Assembly: GCA_002869925.2 (NCBI GenBank) | Contig: NEWT02000019.1 | Span: forward strand, 1-64,000 | Direction of reading: 5' to 3' | Length of the DNA stretch: 64,000 bases | Origin: Nitrospira sp. CG24A | GTDB lineage: Bacteria > Nitrospirota > Nitrospiria > Nitrospirales > Nitrospiraceae | Part shown: one piece after another, positions 45,421 through 54,132 of the stretch | How positions within the stretch are numbered: the first letter of the stretch is position 1 | Layout: every line of letters begins with the position of its first letter | Made by a program: the position numbers and the translations under genes | Notes under the pieces: model-generated | The model's input: only the letters and a program-made list of their open reading frames with translations | Databases searched by the model: none | Told to the model about the DNA's origin: nothing

Positions 45421-48400
45421 GGGGGACCTCCTTCGGCAAATCGAGGATGATGCGTGTCCCCTCATTCTCCTTGGACAAGACGGTGAATCGCCCGCTGATC
45501 TTCTGCGCACGGGCGGCCATGTTATGCAACCCGTACCCACCCGCTTTGACGGTGTCCTGATTGAATCCACGGCCGTTGTCGCGAATGCTCAGACGGACGC
45601 CCTGCTTCAGCATTTTGAGGGACACCCGGGCCTCTTGTGCGCCACCGTGCCGGATGCAGTTACTCACCGCTTCTTGAATGACGCGGAATAAATGGAAGGA
45701 CTGTTCAGCCGATACCGCCCGCACGGCACGTTTCTCGATGGCCAGGCGAACACGGGTAGGTTGGTTCTCCGTCAATGATATCAGCATAGATTGCACCGCT
45801 GCCTGCAAGTCCTTTCCTTCGATAGGGTCCGGACCCAGCCCCGCGATAAAGTTCCGGATCTCGCGCATGACACGGTTCAATTGATCGATGGATTTATTGA
45901 GTGCCGCGCCGGACGTCTTGCGTATCCTTGGAGGCATCAACGATTTGGCCACCTCGAGGTTGAGCCCCACGGCAAAGAGCGACTGTAAGATCCCATCATG
46001 GAGGTCTTGGCTAATCTGCTCGCGTTCTTGAAGCGCAGCGCGTAACTCACGTTCTCGCGTGCGGAGAGCGTCTTCCATACGCTTGCGCTCGGTGATGTCA
46101 TGGATCAGATAAATCAAGCAGGGAGTGGACCCGAGTTGGATCGATTCGACGGAGACCATGAGAGAGCGAGTCTCTCCTGACTTGGTCCGGAGCCGTCCTT
46201 CCCGATTGTGCAGACGGCCCTTTTCCCGAATTTCCCGGAGCACAGTTTCGCGTTCCGCTGGGTCAGCCCACAGCCCCAATTCTAAGGTCGTACAGCCAAG
46301 TATTTCCTCTCGCCTGTACCCGGTCAACAAGATAAACCCTTCATTCACATCAACAAACCGACCTTCCGCCACGGTATTGATCCCGACGGCCGAGGGAGTC
46401 CAGTTGAAAAGAGATTGAAAGTGTTGTTGCGACCGGGTCAGATCCTCGATGAGCCGGCGCTGGTCTTTCTCCGCCTGCTTGCGCGCGGTGATGTCGCGCA
46501 CAAACGCACAGTGGTATTCCTTGCCTTCATGAAATAGATAGTTGACACTCACCTCAACGGGAATCAGCTGGCCATTCTTGGCCCAATGGACCGTCTCAAA
46601 CGCCATAGTCCCACACCGCTGAGTTTCTGCCCAAAACTCTGGCCACTTGTCCGCCTGAAAGTCAGGGTTTAGATCGTGGACGTTCATGGCGCACAACTCG
46701 TCTCTTGAATAGCCCAGCATACGGCTGGCTGCCTCGTTGACATCCAGGACCTTCGCCTGCGGATCGATCCAGTACACCGCATCAGAAGCCCCATCCACCG
46801 AGAACTTTGCAAGCCGCACAGCCGCTTCGGCCCGTTTGCGCTCGGTGATATCCAGTACCAACACTTGCATCACGAGCGTCCCGTCGAAAGAGGCGGGAAT
46901 CGCTGTGACGGCCACGTCGACCCTTGACCCATCGAGACGCACATATTGCTCATCCAATGACGGAACCGGCTGTCCCCTCTCCATTATTTCATGGACACGA
47001 TCCTTCACCACCTGATGAAATTCCGGGGCAATTCGATCCAGCACCGGCATGCCGAGCAGCTGCTCGGCTCTCGTCGCGTTGAGAATGCGTTGGAACTCTC
47101 GATTGGTATAGATAAACCGCCCCGCTTCGTTCACAAAAATGCCGATCGGGGCGTTATTGACCAAGGATCGGTAGCGTTCTTCGCTCTGGCGCAGAGATAC
47201 CTCTGCCCGCTTCCGCTCCGCCGCTTCCATTATGCGTACGATCGTTTGACCGACGGATGCAGCGAAGTCCTGTGTTTCGTGGGCCCACTCCCTGGGTGCC
47301 CCGATATGCTCACACCACAGCACGCCGACGAGCTTGCCTTGACGGCGAATCGGCACGTCCAACACAGAGGTAATCCCCAAAGAGGAAAAGTAATCCCCGG
47401 TAAACTCGCTCGTGCGCTGGTCGACTCGCGCATCGGACGCCGCAATCACCAGACTCTCCTTGATCACGTCAAAATAACGCGGATAGCTCGATGCCGCGAG
47501 TCGGCTGCCGGCGGAATGGGTAGCTTGACCTCGCAAGTACAGATTCTGGCAGACCAATTCGCCCTGGTTATCGGACAGCAGCCACAGGCTGACGCGTTCT
47601 ACCGCGAGTATATCCGCCACAATACGGGTCACATGTGTGAGGATCTCGGGAAACGTCAGCCGAGTATCGTCAAGATGTGCAAGTTCGAGGAGCCCGGCCT
47701 GCATTGCCGAGGCCTGCCGGATCCGCTCGCGTGACTCATCCTCAGCCCGTTTGTGCTCGGTGATGTCTTCGCATGTCACCAATACGATCGGCTCTTCGGC
47801 AGAAGACTGATCCACACGGGCTGTTTCTCTCACCCAAATGATATTTCCATCTTTCCCTACCTTCCGAAACTCCCAGTTTCTCGTGATCGCCGGTGTCGCA
47901 AGACACTCCGACAGACTCGCAGCAACGGCTTCCTTATCCTCATCGTGAAAAAGGCCCAGCACGGAGTGCCCGATTAATTCCTCCACCCGATATCCGAGCT
48001 GCTCTGCCCCGAAACGGTTGACGGAGAGCACCCTCCCATCCGTCGCAAGCGTGAAGTACATGGTCGGCGTGTCTTCGTACAGCGCCCGATACCGTTCTTC
48101 GCTTGCACGAAGGGCCACGTCCGCCCGCTTGCGCGGTTCGATATCCCGCATGATGGCACAGCCGTATTCGCTCCCCTCGTACCGCAGATAATTGACGGTG
48201 ACCTCTGTGTTCAGCACACGGCCGGTCCTCGACCAATATTTCGATTCGAATATCAAGAATCCTTTCTCCTTCAACTCTTCCCAACGAATCAGCCACACCT
48301 CCGGAAAAACATTCGGGTCAATGTCATATACGGTCATGGCCGTCAATTCCTCGCGGGTATATTCCAACATGCAGCAGGCTGCCTCGTTGACGTTTAAAAT

Positions 48401-51400
48401 CCTGGCATCAGGTCCGATCCAGAAGAAACCCTCGACGGCACAATCGACGGAAAACTTGGTCAGCTCAAGCACCTCCTGAGCGACCCTCAACAAGGTGATG
48501 TCTTCGTTCAGCACGACGGCGCCCATGATATTCCCCGCCTCGCCTAGAACCGGAACCGCCGAATTGCGAATGGTTTTCTTCGTCCCATCAAGGCATTCGA
48601 GTTCGAGGGTTTCGTTCAGAGAAGGTTCACCTGTCCTCAGCACATGGCTCAAAGCCCACCGATATGGATCTGTGGCTGGTTCAACGGTCTCCCACCCGCT
48701 CACCGCGTTATCCAGATTCTGCAGCCCGATCTGTTTGATGTTCGACAAAATCCGTTCCGCCATCGGGTTTGCCAGGAGCGGCCTGCCCAATCGATCCGTA
48801 AACCAGACGCCCACCGGGAGCGAGTCCAGCACTGTGCGGAGCTGGCGCTCGCTCTGGACAAGTGCATCTTGCACCTGCTTCCGCTCGCTGATATCCACCG
48901 TGGCACCGAAGAGCTGGGTCACCTGTCCCTCGGGATCGCGAACGGCATGGCCTCGCACGTTTGTCCAGATGACCGTGCCATCCTTCTTGAGCATACGCAG
49001 CTCATAGTTGGAATCGTCCATCTCTCCGTTGACGATTCGTTGCCAGTGGTCCATGGCAATAGATTGATCATCTGGATGCACGAGATTGAGCCACGCAAAG
49101 GGATCTGTCGAGAGCTCGTCGTCTGCGTAGCCGAACAACGCCTTCAGATTCGGGTCGCCATGATATGTGCCTGTGGCAACATCCAGTTCCCACACACCGA
49201 CCTTTCCGACTGCCGTGGCTCGCACGTAGCGCTCCTCACTCTTCCGCAGCGCCTCCTCGGTCTGCTTACGCTCGATCGCAATACACGCGATTTGGGCCGC
49301 CCGTTCGACGAGCCGAAGATCGGCGTGGGTCGGCTGTTGCGGTTCGCCGTAATACATGGCGAACGTGCCCAAGACTGCGCCGTCGGACGATATGACAGGC
49401 GTGGACCAGCAGGCCTTGAGGCCGTGGCAAAGGGCAAGATCGCGGTAATCAGTCCAGAGAGGATCCTCGGCAATGTTCGACACGATGACCTGGCGTCGCG
49501 TGAACGCCGCAGTCCCGCAGGAGCCGACGGCCGGTCCGATTGCCACGCCATCGATCGCATGAGCATACACCTCAGGGAGGCTGGGCGCGGCGCCATGGCG
49601 CAAGTGAAGTCCGTCACGATCGAGAAGCAGAATGGAACAGTGCACTCCGGATGAAAGCTCCTCGACCGCCTGACACATCAACGTCAGGATCTCTCGCAGG
49701 GGAGCATCTGTGGCGATCATCTCCAAGACGCGCTTCTGGGCAGCCAAGAGCTGTTCGTTGATCTTGCGCGTGGTAATATCCTGGATCATCGCGACAGAAT
49801 GCTCATAGTCGCCTTGCTCATCCAGAATGCTGGAGACCGTCGTCTGCGCCCACATGATGGAACCGTCTTTCTTGACGTACCGCTTCTCAATCGTCCCGTG
49901 GGTCAGGGCTCCCGAGACCAGCTGCTCCACAAACGCCTTGCTCGACGGAAAATCGTCAGGATAGGTGAGCCCCTTCATGCCGAGATGGCAGAGTTCCTCC
50001 AAGTTGTAGCCGGTCATAGACTGGAATGCAGGATTGGCTTCACTGATTCCGCTCCCCATCGTGTGGCTCCCGAAGGCAATCCCAATCGCGGTGTTCTCAA
50101 AAATAGCCCGGAAGTGCTCTTCGCTCTTCCGCAGGGCCTCCTCCGCCTGCTTGCGGTCGGTGATGTTGTGAGTGACCGCCAATTGTTCCGTTTGCCCCGT
50201 GACGGGATTCTGAAATGGCACAGCATGGCTCTCCATCCACCGGCGAGTTCCCTTGAGGCCCTGAATTTCGAACTGGAGCGTGCGCGATTGCCCCTCAATC
50301 ACACTCCGATGCATACTGATGAAGGCCTCACGATGCTCGGGGATAACGAGGTCGAACACCGAACGCCCAACCACCTCAGGCTCTCCGCACGCTTCGACCA
50401 ATTTCAGTCCAGTTGGATTCATATGTAGGAGCGAGCCATCGGCCGCGACGCGCTTGATGCAAGCGGGACCAGTATTCAACATCAGTGTAATGAGTACTTC
50501 CTGCTTCTGCCTCTCTTCTTCCATCCGCTTGCGCTCTGTGATGTCTTGACATGAGCCTGACATGCGACGAAGCTCTCCCTGCTCATCCCAGATCGCCTGC
50601 CCACGCCCTCGAATCCAGCGATAGTCTCCGTCATTTGCCCGCAGACGGTATTCGGCATCGTATGGAACTCTGTGTTCGATATGCGCTACCAGTTTGCTGA
50701 ACACACCATCTTTGTCATCGGGATGTAGTCTGACCACCCACTCCTCTAAGGTCTCGAACGATTCGGATTCTTGTAGCCCCAGCAGTTCCCTGACTCGTGA
50801 CGACCACCAGATTGGTGTCTGAGGGGCATACCATGGTTCGCCGGGAAGGGGATGGGCATCCCAAAGGGCATCGGTCGATCCATCCGCAGCCAGGGAGAAC
50901 CGTTCTTCACTCTCGCGCAAGGCCTCTTCCGCCCACTTCTTGCCTGACACGTCTCGTCCAATTCCGGTAATGCCGATGGGCTCGCCGTAAGCATCCTTGA
51001 GGAGGGCGCCGGTCCAGTGATAGGGAATGTAGCGACGGTCTTTGGTCAGCAAGTGGCCTTCAAGTTCGGCGTGGCCTTCTATGAAAACCTGCTCAATGGC
51101 AGCGGCGGTGCGGGTCTGTTCTTCCGGAGGCACGAAAGCCAAGGCAGGCTTATTCAACAATTCCTCACGGCTGTATCCTGTGGCGTCCTCGAGTCGGCGA
51201 TTCCATTTCACCAAGTTGCCTTGGGTATTGAGGGCAAATACGGTATCGGGGATCGTCTCTATGACATTGTGTAAGTCGGCCAAGGCCTGAGCACGTTCTT
51301 GTTCGGCTCGCTTCCGCTCAAACTCTGCAGCAATACGCGGAGCAAAGACTTCCAACAGTGAGTGCAGCGCGTCGGTGTGTTCCAGGGGCTTCGTATCCAT

Positions 51401-51883
51401 CACGACAAGCAGCCCAATGACGGCTCCGTCTTTCGTCCGGATCGGGACCGCGCAATAGCTCTCGGCTCCGAGGTCTACCAAACGCTGAAACTGAGGAAAC
51501 GTGGTCTGAACATTTCGGTCGAAACAGGCGAAGGTCTGTGTCAGTGCGGTGGCACAAGGCGTATCGGCAAGTTCATAGTCGAAGTTGTCGACGAGGACGC
51601 CGCCAGCTGAGACAGCCAGGGTGCGGATCTTCTTACTGTGGTCTCCCTGCACCTCCCCAATGAACGCGTACGTTATGTGTAGCACCGACGTCAGGCGTGT
51701 TACCAAGGCAGGGAAGAACTCGTCACCGGTCTCCGCTGCCGTGCCCTTGACAATCGCGTGGAGTCGGTCCGATTGCTCGCGCAAGTCCTGCGCCGAACGA
51801 TTACGCTCGGCCAGCTGGCTTGAGAGGTCGGCAACCTGGTTGCGCAGGGCATCGAGTTCAGACAGAAAGCCGGCGCTCCTCAT
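45407..51883 (-). CDS. Giant soluble NarX-type sensor kinase, about 11 PAS and 3 GAF domains
   Basis: 2158 residues, no membrane helix. Order: coiled coil (5-40), GAF, PAS x4, GAF (near LEMIATDAPLREILTLM), PAS x4, GAF (near FPEILTHVTRIVADIL), PAS x3, then HisKA_3 with phosphoacceptor His1962 in QDLHDGILQSLF and a HATPase (VIQEAVSNCIRHG, IRDNGRGF, GGYGLHNMAARA). Most PAS units end in an ITERKRAEE-type linker. Two PAS units sharing LTKFSVD/LAKFSVD and VTVNYLRYEGSEYGCA/VSVNYLFHEGKEYHCA are an internal duplication. AAGGAGTCACACG precedes the ATG. The LuxR-type regulator overlapping its 3' end is the obvious target. The stacked cytoplasmic sensors suggest integration of many redox or ligand signals. 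Confidence 0.94.
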   Translation of the reverse strand: MRSAGFLSELDALRNQVADLSSQLAERNRSAQDLREQSDRLHAIVKGTAAETGDEFFPALVTRLTSVLHITYAFIGEVQGDHSKKIRTLAVSAGGVLVDNFDYELADTPCATALTQTFACFDRNVQTTFPQFQRLVDLGAESYCAVPIRTKDGAVIGLLVVMDTKPLEHTDALHSLLEVFAPRIAAEFERKRAEQERAQALADLHNVIETIPDTVFALNTQGNLVKWNRRLEDATGYSREELLNKPALAFVPPEEQTRTAAAIEQVFIEGHAELEGHLLTKDRRYIPYHWTGALLKDAYGEPIGITGIGRDVSGKKWAEEALRESEERFSLAADGSTDALWDAHPLPGEPWYAPQTPIWWSSRVRELLGLQESESFETLEEWVVRLHPDDKDGVFSKLVAHIEHRVPYDAEYRLRANDGDYRWIRGRGQAIWDEQGELRRMSGSCQDITERKRMEEERQKQEVLITLMLNTGPACIKRVAADGSLLHMNPTGLKLVEACGEPEVVGRSVFDLVIPEHREAFISMHRSVIEGQSRTLQFEIQGLKGTRRWMESHAVPFQNPVTGQTEQLAVTHNITDRKQAEEALRKSEEHFRAIFENTAIGIAFGSHTMGSGISEANPAFQSMTGYNLEELCHLGMKGLTYPDDFPSSKAFVEQLVSGALTHGTIEKRYVKKDGSIMWAQTTVSSILDEQGDYEHSVAMIQDITTRKINEQLLAAQKRVLEMIATDAPLREILTLMCQAVEELSSGVHCSILLLDRDGLHLRHGAAPSLPEVYAHAIDGVAIGPAVGSCGTAAFTRRQVIVSNIAEDPLWTDYRDLALCHGLKACWSTPVISSDGAVLGTFAMYYGEPQQPTHADLRLVERAAQIACIAIERKQTEEALRKSEERYVRATAVGKVGVWELDVATGTYHGDPNLKALFGYADDELSTDPFAWLNLVHPDDQSIAMDHWQRIVNGEMDDSNYELRMLKKDGTVIWTNVRGHAVRDPEGQVTQLFGATVDISERKQVQDALVQSERQLRTVLDSLPVGVWFTDRLGRPLLANPMAERILSNIKQIGLQNLDNAVSGWETVEPATDPYRWALSHVLRTGEPSLNETLELECLDGTKKTIRNSAVPVLGEAGNIMGAVVLNEDITLLRVAQEVLELTKFSVDCAVEGFFWIGPDARILNVNEAACCMLEYTREELTAMTVYDIDPNVFPEVWLIRWEELKEKGFLIFESKYWSRTGRVLNTEVTVNYLRYEGSEYGCAIMRDIEPRKRADVALRASEERYRALYEDTPTMYFTLATDGRVLSVNRFGAEQLGYRVEELIGHSVLGLFHDEDKEAVAASLSECLATPAITRNWEFRKVGKDGNIIWVRETARVDQSSAEEPIVLVTCEDITEHKRAEDESRERIRQASAMQAGLLELAHLDDTRLTFPEILTHVTRIVADILAVERVSLWLLSDNQGELVCQNLYLRGQATHSAGSRLAASSYPRYFDVIKESLVIAASDARVDQRTSEFTGDYFSSLGITSVLDVPIRRQGKLVGVLWCEHIGAPREWAHETQDFAASVGQTIVRIMEAAERKRAEVSLRQSEERYRSLVNNAPIGIFVNEAGRFIYTNREFQRILNATRAEQLLGMPVLDRIAPEFHQVVKDRVHEIMERGQPVPSLDEQYVRLDGSRVDVAVTAIPASFDGTLVMQVLVLDITERKRAEAAVRLAKFSVDGASDAVYWIDPQAKVLDVNEAASRMLGYSRDELCAMNVHDLNPDFQADKWPEFWAETQRCGTMAFETVHWAKNGQLIPVEVSVNYLFHEGKEYHCAFVRDITARKQAEKDQRRLIEDLTRSQQHFQSLFNWTPSAVGINTVAEGRFVDVNEGFILLTGYRREEILGCTTLELGLWADPAERETVLREIREKGRLHNREGRLRTKSGETRSLMVSVESIQLGSTPCLIYLIHDITERKRMEDALRTRERELRAALQEREQISQDLHDGILQSLFAVGLNLEVAKSLMPPRIRKTSGAALNKSIDQLNRVMREIRNFIAGLGPDPIEGKDLQAAVQSMLISLTENQPTRVRLAIEKRAVRAVSAEQSFHLFRVIQEAVSNCIRHGGAQEARVSLKMLKQGVRLSIRDNGRGFNQDTVKAGGYGLHNMAARAQKISGRFTVLSKENEGTRIILDLPKEVPHFPR

Positions 51884-52244
51884 CGTGTGACTCCTTGGCG
51901 TGCAAGATGGCGATGTATTGCGAATAGGTCCAGATCATTCGTATTGAAGTGGTGAATCGGACCAGTGATGATCGTGCTTCTGCACCTAATTGCGTGGGAA
52001 GGTTCTGAAGATGCGTGAACGGGAAGAAATGGAAAACCGGAGATGCGCGACGAGCGGCTCTGTAACAAACCCAAGCCCTGTCCTGTTGGAGCCGATCAGG
52101 AAGAAAGAACCGCATTGCTGCCCATCCACGCCAGTGATTCTTGACGGACGGAATCAGGAGGGTACGGGAATGAACGAGCGATTCAGGTCTGCACTGCCCA
52201 CACAACCGAGGCCCAGGGCTCAGTGCATAAGCCCACGACTGAGA
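51884..52244. other. Region without a gene
   Basis: About 360 bases between the giant kinase start and tRNA-Leu. Apart from the kinase ribosome site (AAGGAG at about 51891) nothing is supported; short frames on both strands match no family. Confidence 0.45.
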
Positions 52245-52328
52245 TGGTGCCGAAGGCGGGACTTGAACCCGCACGGCTTGCGCCACACGCCCCTCAAACG
52301 TGCGTGTCTGCCATTTCACCACTTCGGC
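52245..52328 (-). tRNA. tRNA-Leu (anticodon GAG)
   Basis: 84 nt including encoded CCA. Acceptor stem GCCGAAG pairs with CTTCGGC; the anticodon stem CACGT/GCGTG closes the loop TTGAGGG with anticodon GAG (52293-52295); a class II long variable arm (TGGCGCAAGCCG) follows; T arm GCGGG-TTCAAGT-CCCGC. A hairpin element begins 4 nt upstream of its 5' end and a near-consensus promoter lies about 215 nt upstream. Confidence 0.97.
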
Positions 52329-52332
52329 ACTC

Positions 52333-52457
52333 TGCAGGAGCTTGAAAAACCCCCGCAACTGCGTTTTCGCATCACTCAAACCCTCAACGTACTCAGCAGT
52401 ACGCCTCGGGCTTTCGCTCGCTACGGCCTTGTTGCAGGGCTTTTGAAGCTCCTGCAA
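52333..52457 (-). repeat. Hairpin element family, copy D (diverged)
   Basis: Ends TGCAGGAGCTTGAAAAACCC and GGGCTTTTGAAGCTCCTGCA are inverted repeats; the interior (TTCGCATCACTCAAACCCTC, AACGTACTCAGCAGTACGCC) matches copy C. It lies between the tRNA-Leu promoter and the tRNA, in the transcribed leader. Confidence 0.8.
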
Positions 52458-52541
52458 CTCAGGATGCTCCGGACTGTTACCGTGTCTTGCGCCTGCACTT
52501 CACGCTTCACGAACGACGTGCGACTAACCAGAGGGAGCCGC

Positions 52542-52571
52542 ATTATAGAAGTGGGCCAAAATCCTTGTCAA
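52542..52571 (-). promoter_or_regulatory. Sigma-70-type promoter for tRNA-Leu
   Basis: Perfect TTGACA (52571-52566) and TATAAT (52547-52542) separated by 18 nt on the minus strand. Transcription would begin near 52535, run through hairpin copy D and reach the tRNA after about 207 nt. Confidence 0.65.
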
Positions 52572-52603
52572 TCAATAGAGGCTCCGGTAGAATCGGGCGG
52601 TCT

Positions 52604-53329
52604 ATGCTCACCGGCACTTCCAACACCGCACACAGTCTCACACCCACGCTCGATGAGGTGGGTGAACGGCGGACAGAGGGATCCATCGCCGCGTTGTTCG
52701 ATGTCGACAACACGCTCCTGCCGGGAGAGGCCAGCGAGGTGCGATTTTTTCGTTTTTTGTGGCGACACGGTCTGGTGGGATGGAGCGAGTTGAGACGGAG
52801 TGCGGCCTGGCTGGCCGGACACGTGCCTCCATTTTCGTTGCACTCGCTCCGAGAGCGAAAAATCTATTTGGCTGGCAAGCGCCCCGCAGACATAGAATCC
52901 TATGCACGGGAGTTCTGTCAGACCGAGATGATCGACAAGGTGTCTCCGCAAGGCCGCGCAAGCCTGGAGGCCCATCGACAGGCCGGCCACCAACTGATCC
53001 TTGTGACCGGCGCGCCGGATTTCTTGATTGAGCCTCTTGCGAGATTCTTGGATGTGCCTACGGTCTTCGCCGCAAAGCTGGAGCAACAGAATTCCACCTA
53101 TACCGGTGCACTGATTCCCCCCTTGCCCTATGGCCGTGGCAAGCGCGAGCTGATCCTTACCCACGCTCGAACAATGAATCTCGACCTCGCCGGATCCTAT
53201 GCGTACGGCGACAGCCCCGGCGATCACGACCTTCTAGAGCTGGTCGGACATCCTTTGGTGATCAACCCGATTCGGGGCATGGCCCGAACGGCGCAACGCC
53301 GCGGCTGGCCTGTCGCAACATGGGAATAA
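52604..53329 (+). CDS. HAD-IB family phosphatase (SerB-like)
   Basis: 241 residues from ATG 52604. Motif I ALFDVDNTLLPGEAS, an alpha-helical cap (FRFLWRHGLVGWSELRRSAA), motif II LILVTGAPDFLIEPLA, Lys in YGRGKRELI and motif III GSYAYGDSPGDHDLLELVGH. This is the HAD-IB type seen in phosphoserine phosphatases and in bacterial lysophosphatidic-acid phosphatase-like proteins; the substrate is unknown. A longer frame to 52487 runs into the tRNA promoter and is not used. No strong ribosome site. It lies divergently from tRNA-Leu. Confidence 0.85.
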   Translation: MLTGTSNTAHSLTPTLDEVGERRTEGSIAALFDVDNTLLPGEASEVRFFRFLWRHGLVGWSELRRSAAWLAGHVPPFSLHSLRERKIYLAGKRPADIESYAREFCQTEMIDKVSPQGRASLEAHRQAGHQLILVTGAPDFLIEPLARFLDVPTVFAAKLEQQNSTYTGALIPPLPYGRGKRELILTHARTMNLDLAGSYAYGDSPGDHDLLELVGHPLVINPIRGMARTAQRRGWPVATWE

Positions 53330-53392
53330 TGACGTGTATCGTTCAACGTTAACCGATTCTACGATCATACAGCTTACCCACGCTTCCGGTAC

Positions 53393-53427
53393 GCGTTTCA
53401 CATCTTACGTTTCACGTTTCACCTCTT
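53393..53427 (+). repeat. Short-word repeat (TTTCAC words)
   Basis: Three spaced words: GCGTTTCACATCTTAC, GTTTCACGTTTCACCTC. Same class as 4857-4948 and 7761-7826, but only one arm is present. It ends 6 nt before the queE start and takes the place of a normal ribosome site. Confidence 0.65.
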
Positions 53428-53432
53428 GAACC

Positions 53433-54068
53433 ATGCGCATCACCGAGATCTTCCACAGCATTCAAGGTGAGTCCAGCTTTGCCGGACAGCCCTGTGTGTT
53501 TGTACGACTGACCGGATGCCCACTCCGCTGCACGTGGTGCGACACCGACTACGCCTTTTTCGGAGGACGCGAGCATTCGATCGACGAAACTCTGGCGACG
53601 GTGAATACCTATGGGTGTCGCCTGGTGGAGGTCACAGGTGGGGAGCCGCTCGCCCAGCCTGAGTGTCTCCTGTTATTGTCCCGCCTCTGCGATGCCGGCT
53701 ATACGGTCCTCCTTGAAACCAGCGGGGCCATCGATATTGCACCGGTCGACCCACGGGTCCATGTCATCCTGGATGTGAAGTGCCCGGGGAGCGGGATGAC
53801 CGATCGAATGCATTGGCCGAACCTTTCGACATTGGCGGCCAAGGATGAGGCGAAGTTTGTCCTGGCGGACCGAGCCGATTACGACTGGGCTCATGAGGTC
53901 CTTACCCGGCATGATATCGCCAGCCGCTGTTCGGTGCTCTTCAGTCCGGTTTTCGGCTCGCTCGATCTGCGTCAGCTGGCCGAATGGATTCTGGCCGATC
54001 GCCTGCCAGTTCGTTTCCAATTGCAGATGCACAAGTATATTTGGGCGCCGGATATGCGAGGGGTGTAA
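53433..54068 (+). CDS. queE: 7-carboxy-7-deazaguanine synthase
   Basis: Radical-SAM enzyme making 7-carboxy-7-deazaguanine from 6-carboxytetrahydropterin in queuosine precursor synthesis. 211 residues, family usual 190-225. EIFHSIQGESSFAGQPCVFV, then the [4Fe-4S] motif CPLRCTWCD (CxxxCxxC: Cys in GCPLRCTWC), followed by VTGGEPLAQPECLLLL (SAM-binding GGE) and a short C-terminal barrel. No other que gene lies in the window. The ribosome site is replaced by the TTTCAC-word repeat, so translation initiation may be weak or leaderless. Confidence 0.93.
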   Translation: MRITEIFHSIQGESSFAGQPCVFVRLTGCPLRCTWCDTDYAFFGGREHSIDETLATVNTYGCRLVEVTGGEPLAQPECLLLLSRLCDAGYTVLLETSGAIDIAPVDPRVHVILDVKCPGSGMTDRMHWPNLSTLAAKDEAKFVLADRADYDWAHEVLTRHDIASRCSVLFSPVFGSLDLRQLAEWILADRLPVRFQLQMHKYIWAPDMRGV

Positions 54069-54132
54069 AGAGTAGCGATCAGCTCTCAGTGGCTGCATAC
54101 TGACGTCTGACAGCTTGGAAAAGGAGACTCGA

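Noticed and set aside
45421-45570. ATG-initiated N-terminal extension of the LuxR-type regulator
   Set aside because: It is an Arg/Pro/Ser-rich shadow of the kinase C-terminus; the ribosome site points to the ATT at 45420.
45407-51883. Possible CRISPR or tandem-repeat signal from repeated ERKRAEE coding stretches
   Set aside because: These are PAS linker codons at irregular spacing of about 350-400 nt in coding sequence, not a direct-repeat array.
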